Shown: piece after piece, positions 1-8,945 of the stretch | Layout of the letters: each line of letters starts with the position of its first letter | Position numbering within the stretch: the first letter of the stretch is position 1 | Origin: Dyella sedimenti | GTDB taxonomy: Bacteria > Pseudomonadota > Gammaproteobacteria > Xanthomonadales > Rhodanobacteraceae | DNA length: 64,000 bases | Assembly (NCBI RefSeq): GCF_022760995.1 | Contig: NZ_JAKWJO010000004.1 | Location: forward strand, 248,001-312,000 | Direction of reading: 5' to 3' | Program-made: the position numbers and the translations under genes | The notes under the pieces: generated by a model | What the model was told of the DNA's origin: nothing | Database searches by the model: none | The model's input: the letters and a program-made list of their open reading frames with translations, nothing else

Positions 1-1
1 C

Positions 2-343
2 AACGGCAAGCTGACCCTGGGCGAGAACATCGCCGACCTGGGCGGCCTGAACGTGGCCTACGACGCCCTGCAGGAAGCGTTGAAGAAGAACCCGCAGGAA
101 GCCGGCGAGAAGATCGACGGCTATACCGAGGACCAGCGCTTCTTCCTCAACTGGGCACGCGTGTGGCGCGGCAACATCCGCGAGAAGGAGGCGCTGCTGC
201 GCCTGAACACCGACCCGCACGCCCCTGCCTCGCTGCGCGCCATCGGCGCACCGTCCAACATGGAGGCGTTCGCCACCGCGTTCCAGTGCAAGCCCACCGA
301 CCCGATGGTCCGTTCGGGCGACAAGCAGGTGAAGATCTGGTAA
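2..343 (+). CDS. M13 family metallopeptidase, C-terminal fragment (5' end outside window)
   Basis: The reading frame is open from the window edge and gives the last 113 residues of an M13 (neprilysin/PepO-like) zinc endopeptidase. The fragment begins just before the GEN-IADLGG block, which in M13 enzymes carries the third zinc ligand (Glu); the HExxH block lies upstream of the window. It ends in QVKIW, like the full-length paralogue at 52299-54335, and the two share most residues over this stretch (for example FFLNWARVWRG and LNTDPHAP). Such enzymes are usually exported and cleave oligopeptides. A strong terminator follows the stop. The call is secure; only the N-terminus is unseen. Confidence 0.93.
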   Translation, partial: NGKLTLGENIADLGGLNVAYDALQEALKKNPQEAGEKIDGYTEDQRFFLNWARVWRGNIREKEALLRLNTDPHAPASLRAIGAPSNMEAFATAFQCKPTDPMVRSGDKQVKIW

Positions 344-370
344 GCCGCCGCCGGTCCGCGTGACCGGCAT

Positions 371-404
371 AAAGGCGCCGCGCGCAAGCGCGGCGCCTTT
401 TGCT
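371..404 (+). terminator. Rho-independent terminator after the M13 peptidase gene
   Basis: A perfect 12-bp stem (371-382 with 389-400), extended by a C-G pair closing a GCAA loop, is followed by T-rich sequence TTTTGCTTTT. The A-run on the 5' side means it could also work on the minus strand. Confidence 0.85.
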
Positions 405-487
405 TTTCGCTGATCCGCACACGGTCGATACACGCGCGGCATGGCCCAATCCGCGCCTTGGATCCACGCTCCCGGGGGGAGAGAACG

Positions 488-1729
488 ATGCGCCGAACCG
501 CGCTCCTGTTGCTGGTCCTCGCAATGCTCGCCGGCTGCGGCACCACGGCCCGCCGCCCGGCCCCGCCACGGCTGATCTCCGGCGCGGTGCCGGAAGGCTA
601 TACCGCCAAGGTCCGCCTGCTGGCCGCGGACATGGAGCAGTTCGCCAAGCGCTCGCCGGAATTCTTCCAGGGCATCCGCGACTCGGCCTCCGACGGCACC
701 ATCGACATCCTCGCGCTCTCCGGCGGCGGCGCCAGCGGAGCGTTCGGCATCGGCGCGCTGACCGGGCTCAGCCGCGCCCACCAGCGTCCCCAGTACGAGT
801 TGGTGACCGGCGTGAGCGTGGGCGGGCTACTGGCACCGTTCGCCTACCTGGGACCGGACTGGGACGACGCCATGGTGCGGGCCTTCGGCGGCGACCATAC
901 CGCGCACCTGCTGGGCTCGCCCGCCCGCACTTTGCTGGCGCGCCTGGTGTTTCCGCTGGGTAACCGGCATGGCGCCTTGTTCCGCCTGGTCGACGGCTTC
1001 GTGACGCCCACGATGATCGAGGCGGTGGCGCGCGAGAACGCCAAGGGGCGCCGGCTGGTGATCGCCACCACCGACCTGGACAAGGACGAGACGGTGCTGT
1101 GGGACATGGGCGCCATCGCCGCACGCGGCGGCGAGACCGCGCGCGAAACCTTCCGCGACGTGCTGATCGCCTCGGCCAGCGTGCCGGGCATGTTCCCGCC
1201 GGTGCTGATGCACGTGCAGGACGGCGAGCACCATTACGACGAGATGCACGTCGACGGCAGCGTCACCGCGCCGGTGTTCGCCGCGCCGCTGATCGCCGAG
1301 CTGCATCCCGAGTCGTTGTCGATGCTGCGCGGCGCCCACCTTTACATGATCGTCAACGGCCAGGTCCACCGCTTTCCCCGGACCACGCCGGTGCAGACGT
1401 TGCCCGTGCTCACCGCCAGCTTTGCCGCCGGGCTCACCTACAAGACCCGCGAGGCGATCACCGAGACCATCGCGCTCAGCCGGCAGCTGGACATCCGTTT
1501 CGTGATGACCTCGATTCCCGTGGACTACCCGCAGAACAGCTTCGTCGACTTCGATCCGAGAAGCACGCTTGCCCTGTACAACTACGCCGAGTCCTGCGCC
1601 GAACAGGGCAAGCTGTGGGTCACCCCGGAACAGGGCCTGCGACGCAACCTGACGGCACACAGCACGCCGCCCTCCGGGCCGCCATCCTGCCCCACCGAGG
1701 ACCCCGCCATCGTGCCGCGCAAACCTTGA
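488..1729 (+). CDS. Patatin-like phospholipase, predicted lipoprotein
   Basis: 413 residues. The start at 488 follows GGGGGGAGAGAACG, and the N-terminus is a lipoprotein signal with lipobox LAGC (Cys17), so an envelope-anchored serine acylhydrolase is expected. Patatin features are all present: glycine-rich oxyanion loop GGGASGAFG (about residues 79-87), nucleophile elbow GVSVG with Ser110, and catalytic Asp256 in DGS. The family hydrolyses phospholipid or lipid acyl esters with a Ser-Asp dyad. An upstream in-frame ATG at 458 would add ten residues ahead of the signal peptide and is less likely. The gene ends 6 bp from the convergent gene at 1736. The physiological substrate cannot be read from sequence. 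Confidence 0.9.
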   Translation: MRRTALLLLVLAMLAGCGTTARRPAPPRLISGAVPEGYTAKVRLLAADMEQFAKRSPEFFQGIRDSASDGTIDILALSGGGASGAFGIGALTGLSRAHQRPQYELVTGVSVGGLLAPFAYLGPDWDDAMVRAFGGDHTAHLLGSPARTLLARLVFPLGNRHGALFRLVDGFVTPTMIEAVARENAKGRRLVIATTDLDKDETVLWDMGAIAARGGETARETFRDVLIASASVPGMFPPVLMHVQDGEHHYDEMHVDGSVTAPVFAAPLIAELHPESLSMLRGAHLYMIVNGQVHRFPRTTPVQTLPVLTASFAAGLTYKTREAITETIALSRQLDIRFVMTSIPVDYPQNSFVDFDPRSTLALYNYAESCAEQGKLWVTPEQGLRRNLTAHSTPPSGPPSCPTEDPAIVPRKP

Positions 1730-1735
1730 GAGGGC

Positions 1736-2665
1736 TCAGCCGCCTCGCGCGCGCCGCACCTCGTAAGCCTTGAGGTGGGCATAGGCGGTGCGCAGCATCG
1801 CCAGGCTTTCCGCCTCGCCGCCGGCACGCGCCAGCAGGTCGCCCACCACATGGTCGGCCTCGATGGCCCCGCCCTGCTCGAGGTCGCGCATCATCGATGC
1901 GCTGAGCGACGAGCCGGCCTCGGTCAGCACGCCGCGCGCCCGCGCCAGCACGGCGTCCGCGGGGGCATGGCCCTGAAGCGCGGCCACGCGACGGCAATCG
2001 TCCAGCAGTTGCAGCGTGGCCGCCTCGCCACCCGGCGCCGCCATGATGTCGCCGACCGGCGCGCGCATCAGGCAGGTGATACCGGCCAGCGAGGCCAGGA
2101 ATACCCACTTGTCCCACATGTCCTGCACGATGGTGGTGCTCAGCCGCGCATCGAAGCGTGCCGTCGACATCGCCGCCAGCACGCGCTCCACGCGCGGCGA
2201 ACGGCTGCCGTCGCGCTCACCGAAGGTCAGGCCGTGCGACTGGTTGAGATGGCGGACCTCGCCCTGGGCATCCAGCGTGGCGGCGATCACGCATTGGCCG
2301 CCAAGCACCCGGTCAGCGCCGAAGCGGGCGTCCAGCAGGTCCAGGTGGCGCATGCCATTGAGCAGCGGCAGCACCATCGTCTGCGGTCCCACCGCCGAGG
2401 CCATGTCCTCGATCACCTGCGGCAGGTGATAGGCCTTGCAGCTCAGCAGCACCAGGTCGAATGACCCGCGCAGCGCATCGGCCTGCACCGTGGGCGGAGC
2501 GGGCAACTCGGCGTCGCCCAGGGCACTGCGGATCACCAGGCCGTGCTGCGCCAACTGGGCCGCACGCGTCGCCCGCACCAGGAAAGTGACGTCACTGCCA
2601 CTCTCCAGCAGGCGGCCGCCGAAATACCCCCCGGTCGCCCCCGCACCCACCACCAGAATCCGCAT
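1736..2665 (-). CDS. 2-dehydropantoate 2-reductase family protein (PanE/ApbA-like)
   Basis: 309 residues. The N-terminus has a Rossmann dinucleotide-binding fingerprint (GAGATGGYFGG, residues 7-17), followed by the family's CKAYHL and NG(M/L) segments. Ketopantoate reductases reduce 2-dehydropantoate to pantoate with NADPH in pantothenate/CoA synthesis, in the cytoplasm. Many genomes carry several paralogues with other 2-oxoacid substrates, and nothing nearby belongs to pantothenate synthesis, so the specific reaction is inferred from family only. It is convergent with the patatin gene with almost no gap. Confidence 0.85.
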   Translation of the reverse strand: MRILVVGAGATGGYFGGRLLESGSDVTFLVRATRAAQLAQHGLVIRSALGDAELPAPPTVQADALRGSFDLVLLSCKAYHLPQVIEDMASAVGPQTMVLPLLNGMRHLDLLDARFGADRVLGGQCVIAATLDAQGEVRHLNQSHGLTFGERDGSRSPRVERVLAAMSTARFDARLSTTIVQDMWDKWVFLASLAGITCLMRAPVGDIMAAPGGEAATLQLLDDCRRVAALQGHAPADAVLARARGVLTEAGSSLSASMMRDLEQGGAIEADHVVGDLLARAGGEAESLAMLRTAYAHLKAYEVRRARGG

Positions 2666-2760
2666 GTTCCGTTCTCCAAGCCTGCCTGGCTGCCCAGGCT
2701 AACCCAATCGCGCGGCCTTGCCCTCCCCGAGCCGGGTCGCACTTGCCTGACGATAAATAT

Positions 2761-2779
2761 TGCAAATCATTCTCATTAA
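2761..2779 (+). promoter_or_regulatory. Predicted Fur box upstream of the siderophore receptor
   Basis: The 19-bp TGCAAATCATTCTCATTAA reads on the minus strand as TTAATGAGAATGATTTGCA, a good match to gammaproteobacterial Fur sites (AATGAGAAT core). It sits in an AT-rich patch, unusual for this window, about 140 bp upstream of the receptor start. A second site with the same AATGAGAAT core lies at 38355. Confidence 0.7.
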
Positions 2780-2921
2780 AAATAACATTCATTGAACCAA
2801 CGGCCGCCGCCCCCGACGGGCCAGCCGTCCGCATCACCCAACGATCCGCCAACGCCATCGTCCATGCCGCTTGCCCGGCATGGCGCCGTATCGGCCCCAT
2901 CTACCTGACGACCATCTATCC

Positions 2922-5231
2922 ATGGCCCATATCAAAAGTCGCAAGCACCCGGTCACCCGCAGCGCACTGAGCGCCGCCACCCTGATGACGGGGCTGGCCA
3001 TGACGCAGCCCGCGCTGTCCGCCGACACCCCCACGGACGCCGTCACGCCCACCACGACCAAGAACCTGCCCGGCGTGCAGGTCGAGGCCGACACCGTCAG
3101 CGACTACAAGATCGATAAGATCGCCTCGCCCAAGTTCACCCAGCCCATCCTGGACACCACGCAGACCGTCACCGTGATCGGCAAGGACCTGTTCCTCGAA
3201 CAGGGCGCCACCACGCTGACCGACGCCCTGCGCAACAGCCCCGGCGTGGGTACCTTCTACGTGGGCGAGAACGGCAGCACCTCCACCGGCGACGCGGTGT
3301 ACATGCGCGGCTTCGACACGTCCAACAGCATCTTCGTCGATGGCGTGCGCGACCTGGGCAGCATCTCGCGCGACATCTTCAACACCGAGCAGGTGGAAGT
3401 GATCAAGGGCCCGGCCAGCACCGACAACGGCCGTACCGCGCCGACCGGCGCGATCAACATGGTCAGCAAGCAGCCGGAACTGAACAACGGCGTGACCGCC
3501 TCGTTCTCCTACGGCAGCGCCGACCAGCGCCGCACCACCGCCGACTGGAACCAGACCATCGGCGGCACCTCGGCCTTCCGCCTCAACGTGATGGGCCAGG
3601 ACAGCGGCGTACCCGGCCGCGACCAGGTGGAGAACAACCGCTGGGGCGTGGCGCCCAGCCTGGCCTTCGGCCTGGGCACCGCCACCCGCGTCTATGTCGA
3701 CTACTTGCACGTGAAGCAGGACAACGTGCCCGATGGCGGCGTGCCCACCATCGGCCTGCCCGGCTACAGCAGCCCGGACCCGGCGCGCCCGTTCCTCAAC
3801 AATGCACCGGAAGTGGATTCCTCCAACTTCTACGGCACCACCGCCGACCATGACCACGTCAAGGCCGACATGTTCACCGTGCGCCTTGAGCATGACTTCA
3901 GCGACAACCTGGCGCTGCACAATACGCTGCGCTGGGGCCGCACCGCGGAGGATTACCTGCTGACCTCGTTCATGGGCAGCGCGGCGAACCTGCTCACGCC
4001 GGACCCGAGCGACCCGTCGACCTGGACCATCGCGCGCAGCAACCCGACCTTCAAGCACCAGGTCAACCGCATCATCACCGACCAGGCCAACCTCACCGCC
4101 AATTTCGACACCGGCGCGATCACCCACAACCTCAGCACCGGCATCGAGCTGACCCAGGAAAAGGCCACCACGGCCGGCATCGCCGCGCTCAACGGTTCCG
4201 CCTGGCCCGCCGCCAACCTGTACGATCCCAACTGGGACGTCACCGGCCTTATCTATGGCCCGACCGGCGCCTACAGCAACGCCAAGACCAACACCGCCTC
4301 CGCCTACGTGTTCGACACGCTGAAGTTCGCCGAGCGCTGGCAGGTGAATGCCGGCTTCCGCCTCGACCACTACGACACCGATTACTACAGCAGCGTGCAG
4401 TGCGGCGCGCGAGGCAACCCGGTGTGCGGCAGCCTGCCCAACGGCAGCATCGTGCCAGGCGTCGCCGCCAAGACGGGCGACAACCTGGCCAACTGGAAGC
4501 TCGGCGTGCTGTACAAGCTGGCGCCCAATGGCACCCTCTACGCCAACTACGCGGTATCGGCCGAGCCGCCGGGCGGCAGCACGCTCGCCCTGAGCAGTTC
4601 CACCAACAGCCTGGACAACCCCGACCTGGAGCCGGAACGCGCCCGCACCTACGAAGTGGGCACCAAGTGGGAGCTGAGCGATGGCCGCCTGCTGCTGACC
4701 GGCGCGCTGTACCAGACCACGGTGACCAACGACCTCGTGCAGGACCCGGTCACCCAGCTCTACTACCAGATCGGCAAGAAGCGCGTGCAGGGCGTGGAGC
4801 TCAGCGCCGTGGGCAAGATCACCGACAACTGGGCGGTGAGCGCCGGCTTCACCACCATGAACGCCAGCGTGGTCACCGGCACCGCGGTCTCCGAGGACGG
4901 ATCCTCCGACCTGGCCTACACACCCAAGAAAGCCTTCACCAGTTGGACCAGCTACCTGTTGCCCTTCGGCCTGACCATCGGCGGCGGCGCGCGCTACAAC
5001 GGCGAAATGAAGCGCGGCACCGACGGCGCCATCGGCACCCCGGCCTACACCGAGGCCTACTGGGTGTTCGACGCCATGGCCTCGTACCCGATCAACAAGC
5101 ACTTCGACCTGCGCCTGAACGTCTACAACCTGTTCGACAAGGACTACGTCGCCGCCATCAACAAGAGCGGCTACCGCTACACTCCGGGCACACCACGCTC
5201 GGCCATGATTACGGCGAACATCCGCTTCTGA
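2922..5231 (+). CDS. TonB-dependent siderophore receptor (Fiu-like, catecholate type)
   Basis: 769 residues from the ATG at 2922 (MAHIKSRKH), which precedes a signal peptide ending near PALSA; an earlier in-frame ATG at 2871 would add 17 non-signal residues. The plug domain follows ([20 protein letters not shown], then the YMRGFD segment and the EVIKGPAS block). The rest is a 22-strand barrel ending with aromatic terminal residue F (MITANIRF). It imports ferric siderophore across the outer membrane using TonB energy. The upstream Fur box and the PiuC/YbiX-like gene 85 bp downstream parallel the E. coli fiu-ybiX pair. The exact ligand is inferred, not shown. Confidence 0.9.
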   Translation: MAHIKSRKHPVTRSALSAATLMTGLAMTQPALSADTPTDAVTPTTTKNLPGVQVEADTVSDYKIDKIASPKFTQPILDTTQTVTVIGKDLFLEQGATTLTDALRNSPGVGTFYVGENGSTSTGDAVYMRGFDTSNSIFVDGVRDLGSISRDIFNTEQVEVIKGPASTDNGRTAPTGAINMVSKQPELNNGVTASFSYGSADQRRTTADWNQTIGGTSAFRLNVMGQDSGVPGRDQVENNRWGVAPSLAFGLGTATRVYVDYLHVKQDNVPDGGVPTIGLPGYSSPDPARPFLNNAPEVDSSNFYGTTADHDHVKADMFTVRLEHDFSDNLALHNTLRWGRTAEDYLLTSFMGSAANLLTPDPSDPSTWTIARSNPTFKHQVNRIITDQANLTANFDTGAITHNLSTGIELTQEKATTAGIAALNGSAWPAANLYDPNWDVTGLIYGPTGAYSNAKTNTASAYVFDTLKFAERWQVNAGFRLDHYDTDYYSSVQCGARGNPVCGSLPNGSIVPGVAAKTGDNLANWKLGVLYKLAPNGTLYANYAVSAEPPGGSTLALSSSTNSLDNPDLEPERARTYEVGTKWELSDGRLLLTGALYQTTVTNDLVQDPVTQLYYQIGKKRVQGVELSAVGKITDNWAVSAGFTTMNASVVTGTAVSEDGSSDLAYTPKKAFTSWTSYLLPFGLTIGGGARYNGEMKRGTDGAIGTPAYTEAYWVFDAMASYPINKHFDLRLNVYNLFDKDYVAAINKSGYRYTPGTPRSAMITANIRF

Positions 5232-5243
5232 CCGCACGACGAC

Positions 5244-5267
5244 GTCACCCCGGCCTGCCGGGGTGAC
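5244..5267. other. Perfect 11-bp intergenic hairpin between receptor and dioxygenase genes
   Basis: GTCACCCCGGC (5244-5254) pairs exactly with GCCGGGGTGAC (5257-5267) around a 2-nt loop. There is no T-tract, so it may be an mRNA-stabilising or attenuating hairpin within the operon, or a member of the GTCA(T/C)NCCGG repeat family also seen near 40660 and 60113. Confidence 0.6.
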
Positions 5268-5316
5268 GGCCTCGCCAGGACGACGACGAGGCCGCGATCC
5301 ACCGGAGGGAATCACC

Positions 5317-5994
5317 ATGCTGCTGCATATCCCCAACATCCTCGATCGTGCACAGGTCGCGCGCTTCCGCCAGGCACTGGACCAGGCCGGCTGGACCGAC
5401 GGCCGCGAGACCGTCGGCCCGCAGGGCGCCAAGGTCAAGCGCAACCTGCAATTGCCCGACGCCTCGCCGCTGCGCGAGGAACTGGGACGCGAGATCCTGC
5501 AGGCGCTCGCCCGACACCCGCTCTACCACGCCGCCACCCTGCCGCTGCGCACCCTCCTGCCGCGCTTCAACCGCTACGAAGGCGGCGGCCAGTACGGCTT
5601 CCATGTCGACGGCGCCGTGATGGCGCTGCCCGATGGCAGCCAGTTGCGCAGCGACGTCTCGTGCACCCTGTTCCTCGCCGAACCGGAGGAATACGACGGC
5701 GGCGAACTGATCGTCAGCGACACCTACGGCGAGCACGAAGTGAAGCTGCCCGCCGGCGACATCATCGTCTATCCCTCGAGCAGCCTGCACCGCGTCGCCC
5801 CGGTCACCCGCGGCGCCCGCATCGCCGCTTTCTTCTGGGTGCAGAGCCTGATCCGCGACGACACCAGGCGCCGCCTGCTGCTCGAGATGGACACCGCCAT
5901 CCAGACCCTGACCCACTCCAACGCCGACGCGCAAGCCGTACTGCAACTGACCGGCGTGTACCACAACCTGCTGAGGCAGTGGGCGGAGAGTTGA
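5317..5994 (+). CDS. Fe(II)/2-oxoglutarate-dependent dioxygenase, PKHD-type (PiuC/YbiX family)
   Basis: 225 residues; the start at 5317 has a clear GGAGGGA ribosome site and gives the usual family length. The double-stranded beta-helix iron ligands are His96 and Asp98 (FHVDG) and His158 (SSLHRV), with Arg168 as the 2-oxoglutarate-binding arginine. This family is repeatedly linked to TonB siderophore receptors and is Fur-regulated in Pseudomonas and E. coli; its true substrate is not settled, with a role in handling siderophore or receptor proposed. Position directly after the receptor suggests co-transcription. It is cytoplasmic by lack of a signal peptide. Confidence 0.9.
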   Translation: MLLHIPNILDRAQVARFRQALDQAGWTDGRETVGPQGAKVKRNLQLPDASPLREELGREILQALARHPLYHAATLPLRTLLPRFNRYEGGGQYGFHVDGAVMALPDGSQLRSDVSCTLFLAEPEEYDGGELIVSDTYGEHEVKLPAGDIIVYPSSSLHRVAPVTRGARIAAFFWVQSLIRDDTRRRLLLEMDTAIQTLTHSNADAQAVLQLTGVYHNLLRQWAES

Positions 5995-6273
5995 TCGCTA
6001 CCGATGCTATCGGCACGGTCAGCCGCAAGAATTATCGACATTGACCGCGATAAATTGCGATTCATTCTTTGAACTCAATCACTTGTCCGCGATGGAAGGC
6101 AGTTTTTCTCCGATAAGCGGCAGTCGAAATCCTACGTAGTCCGATAGACAATTTTCCCAACGCTTCCCTTCGACGGGAGCGTGATGTCCATGGCGTAATC
6201 GCACGACACGTGTCACGCCAGAGCATGACTGAAGGCCTTCGATACAGGGCATTGGGGATACGGGGGAAATACG

Positions 6274-6804
6274 ATGCAAGTGAAATCGCGTCAGCGAGGC
6301 CTCTCGCTGATCGAAGTCCTGGTAGCGGTGCTGATTTTCAGCATAGGCCTGGTTGGGATGGCAGGACTGTTGTTGATGGCCACCCGTTCCAACCAGGCCG
6401 CCTACATCCGTACCCAGGTCACCTTCCTAGCCCAGAACATGGCCGACCGCATGCATGCCAATCCCGTAGGCGTGTGGCATGGCAAGTACAACGTGTCGTT
6501 CCCTAATACGACCACCCAAACGTGCGACAAGACAACCGGCTGCACGCCCGACCAGTTGGCAAACTATGACATTCAGGTCTGGAATAGCCAACTGGCTTCC
6601 TTCCTGCCCGCATCGACAGCCTCCATCAATTGCGACCAGACCGGCGCCGGATTCACGCCATCGTTGGACCAGCAGTCGATGGGTCCTCCCTATGGCGGCA
6701 ATTGTCATATGACCGTCTCCTGGTCGGAGCACCAGACGGGGGACTCGAACAACGTCGGCGATGGGAATGCCGCGCAGACCTTTACCTGGGATTTCCAGCC
6801 ATGA
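6274..6804 (+). CDS. pilV: Type IV pilus minor pilin PilV
   Basis: 176 residues. A class III prepilin leader ends in QRG before LSLIEVLVAVLIFSIGLVGM, with Glu at +5 (SLIEV), as needed for prepilin peptidase and assembly. PilV is a minor pilin that with FimU/W/X and PilY1 primes pilus assembly in the inner membrane. The start at 6274 has a GGGGGAAATACG site. It is the first gene of a six-gene operon; the 279 bp upstream hold no gene and presumably the promoter, although I could not identify its type. The stop overlaps the next start (ATGA). Confidence 0.92.
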   Translation: MQVKSRQRGLSLIEVLVAVLIFSIGLVGMAGLLLMATRSNQAAYIRTQVTFLAQNMADRMHANPVGVWHGKYNVSFPNTTTQTCDKTTGCTPDQLANYDIQVWNSQLASFLPASTASINCDQTGAGFTPSLDQQSMGPPYGGNCHMTVSWSEHQTGDSNNVGDGNAAQTFTWDFQP

Positions 6805-8165
6805 GCCATCGACGCCAATTCGGCTTCTCGCTGATCGAACTCATGATCGCCATGGTGCTCGGCGTACTTGTCGCTGCCGGTATCGTTTCGATCTTTCTCT
6901 CTACCTCATCCAGTAACCGCGCCCAGACCCAATTGGCGCGTCTGCAGGAAGAGGGCCGTTTCGCCATCACGCGCATCAGCAGCGATCTCGCTGCGGCGAA
7001 CAGCCAGTACTGCACCAATACGGGCGGTAATGCCCACCTGGGTACCGGGGGCGTCTACATCGATGGGCTGCGCGCGCCGACGATCTATGCCGTCGGCAAG
7101 CTGATGAATGCGATGTATGACCTCACCACGCCCTGGGGAGCATCGGCCGGCGGCACCTATCCCTCCGAGCCAACCACCGCCTATTCGCTACCCTCTTTCC
7201 TTTCCATGCGCGGCTATGACTGCACGACCACCGCCTGTACGCCGGTCGATCCCTCATATGTGGGCATACCGGCGCAGGGCACCACCGCAGGCAAGCGTGT
7301 ACTCGGTTCATCGGTCATCACACTGCGTTATCTGAAGCCCGGCAGTGGCTGGACCATTTATCCCAGCGGCAGTGCCTCCGGAAGCACCCTGACCACCAAC
7401 GCGGCCGACAGTTCGCTCGCGCAGATTAATCTGGCCCCCACCAGTACCGAGCCACCAGTAACGAACTTTCAACCTGGCGACCTGGCCCTTCTGGCCAACT
7501 GCTCCAGCGCCCAGGTATTCGCCATCACAGGACAAGGCAGCGGCACGCTTGTTCCCATGGGCGTTGGCACCACTGCCGGCTACAACTTCGCCCTGCCGAC
7601 CGGCCAGCAAGGAACGGCGGCCCCAATGCTGTTCGACCTCAACCGTGACTACCAGACGGTTACCTACTACCTGGAGGTCGTTCCCAGCGGCGATGGCATC
7701 ACCACGACAGGCGCACTCATGCGCCGCGTCAACGGCAACAATGCGAGTGAAGGCGGCCGTGAGGACGAACTGGTGCGTGGCATCGAGCGCCTCGATTTCA
7801 AGTATGGCGTCGAATATCCGGACGGCACCACCCGCTTCCTTTCCGCCGCCGATGTGGACGCCAGCACCAGCGGCACGCCCGGCTGCACTTCGCAGGTACC
7901 CAACCCTGCGGACACCATTGACAAAGGATGCCTCTGGCGCGCGGTGAAAAGCATAGAAGTGGACCTTCTCATGGATGGCCAGGTACCTCTCTATACCCTC
8001 ACCCCTGGCGAGCTGGAATACACCTATGCCACCGACGGATTGACTACGCCAAGCGCCCCTGGTGACGCCGCTCGAAAGGTCACACCTGCGCAGCAGGGTT
8101 TCGTCAACCCGCTGTTGCGCCGCGAATTCACGGCTCTCGTCTCGCTACGCAATTTCAATCCTTGA
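6801..8165 (+). CDS. pilW: Type IV pilus minor pilin PilW
   Basis: 454 residues. The ATG at 6801 overlaps the pilV stop and puts the prepilin leader MSHRRQFG directly before FSLIELMIAMVLGVLVAAG, the hydrophobic N-helix with the conserved Glu. The frame is open further upstream, but only this start gives a leader. The C-terminal part is a large globular domain typical of PilW, which joins the minor-pilin priming complex at the pilus tip. Coupled translation with pilV is likely. Confidence 0.9.
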   Translation: MSHRRQFGFSLIELMIAMVLGVLVAAGIVSIFLSTSSSNRAQTQLARLQEEGRFAITRISSDLAAANSQYCTNTGGNAHLGTGGVYIDGLRAPTIYAVGKLMNAMYDLTTPWGASAGGTYPSEPTTAYSLPSFLSMRGYDCTTTACTPVDPSYVGIPAQGTTAGKRVLGSSVITLRYLKPGSGWTIYPSGSASGSTLTTNAADSSLAQINLAPTSTEPPVTNFQPGDLALLANCSSAQVFAITGQGSGTLVPMGVGTTAGYNFALPTGQQGTAAPMLFDLNRDYQTVTYYLEVVPSGDGITTTGALMRRVNGNNASEGGREDELVRGIERLDFKYGVEYPDGTTRFLSAADVDASTSGTPGCTSQVPNPADTIDKGCLWRAVKSIEVDLLMDGQVPLYTLTPGELEYTYATDGLTTPSAPGDAARKVTPAQQGFVNPLLRREFTALVSLRNFNP

Positions 8166-8259
8166 TGCATTCCCAACCCACGCATGCCCGGCATGGACTT
8201 GCGCGGAGTTCGATGAATTTCAACCCGATGTCGCCATGGAGCGCATAGCGGAGTTCAAT

Positions 8260-8928
8260 ATGATCCACGCACCCCGAGCCATACCGTCGAAGGCGCCACG
8301 CACCGAAAAAGGCGCCGTGTTGGTCGTGGCCCTGATCTTTCTGCTGTTGCTCACCATTCTTTCCGTGGCGGCATCGAGTCGCTCCCTATTGCAGGAACGC
8401 ATGGCGGGGGGCCTGCGCAACGCCCAGCAGGCACAGATGAGCGCCGAGAACGCACTGCGCGGCGCCGAATGGAAGCTGTGGAAGAGCACCAGCCAAGTGG
8501 GAGGCCACCTGGACTGCCAAAGCGGCGCCATTTCCAGCGACGACGGCTGCGTGGTCTACAACCCCTCGGACACCAATCTTTATGGAGCCGCCGGTCTAGT
8601 GACCAAGTTCCGCTCCCAACAGAGTTGGCTTAACGGTACCGGCATGGTCTACAAGGGACCGGGCGGCTCCATGGACTACACGTCCAGCAGCACGATGGGC
8701 ACCGTGGGCCAATTGGCGCAGAACCCTCTCTACCTTATCGAGGACATGGGGCCTGAACTACCTCCCGGGTCGGGCGTACAACACGAATCCGGTGATACAG
8801 GACCCAACAATAACGGTCCTGGCCAAGTCAACACTCATATCTACCGCATCACGGCACGCGCCACAGGCGGCAACCCCGATGCCCTCCGTGTCGTGCAAAG
8901 CACCTTCGACGCCCAGGCAACCAATTGA
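8260..8928 (+). CDS. pilX: Type IV pilus assembly protein PilX
   Basis: 222 residues. The start at 8260 follows GCGGAG at a suitable distance; ATG 8236 would add eight residues and is a fallback. The N-terminal PilX segment is clear: a basic stretch, then GAVLVVALIFLLLLTILSVA and the following ERMAGGLRNAQQAQMSAENA helix. Unlike major pilins it lacks the FTLIE consensus, as is normal for PilX. It works with PilV, PilW and PilY1 at the pilus tip. It lies 94 bp after pilW and 17 bp before pilY1. Confidence 0.88.
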   Translation: MIHAPRAIPSKAPRTEKGAVLVVALIFLLLLTILSVAASSRSLLQERMAGGLRNAQQAQMSAENALRGAEWKLWKSTSQVGGHLDCQSGAISSDDGCVVYNPSDTNLYGAAGLVTKFRSQQSWLNGTGMVYKGPGGSMDYTSSSTMGTVGQLAQNPLYLIEDMGPELPPGSGVQHESGDTGPNNNGPGQVNTHIYRITARATGGNPDALRVVQSTFDAQATN

Positions 8929-8945
8929 GCCGGAGCCACCCACCC

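Noticed and set aside
2916..5444. 842-codon minus-strand frame opposite the siderophore receptor
   Set aside because: Val/Gly/Ala/His-rich shadow without motifs; the receptor frame has plug, barrel and signal peptide.
7001..7600. Possible frameshift in pilW, because its middle part is poorly conserved
   Set aside because: The frame is continuous from leader to stop, and variable central domains are normal for PilW.
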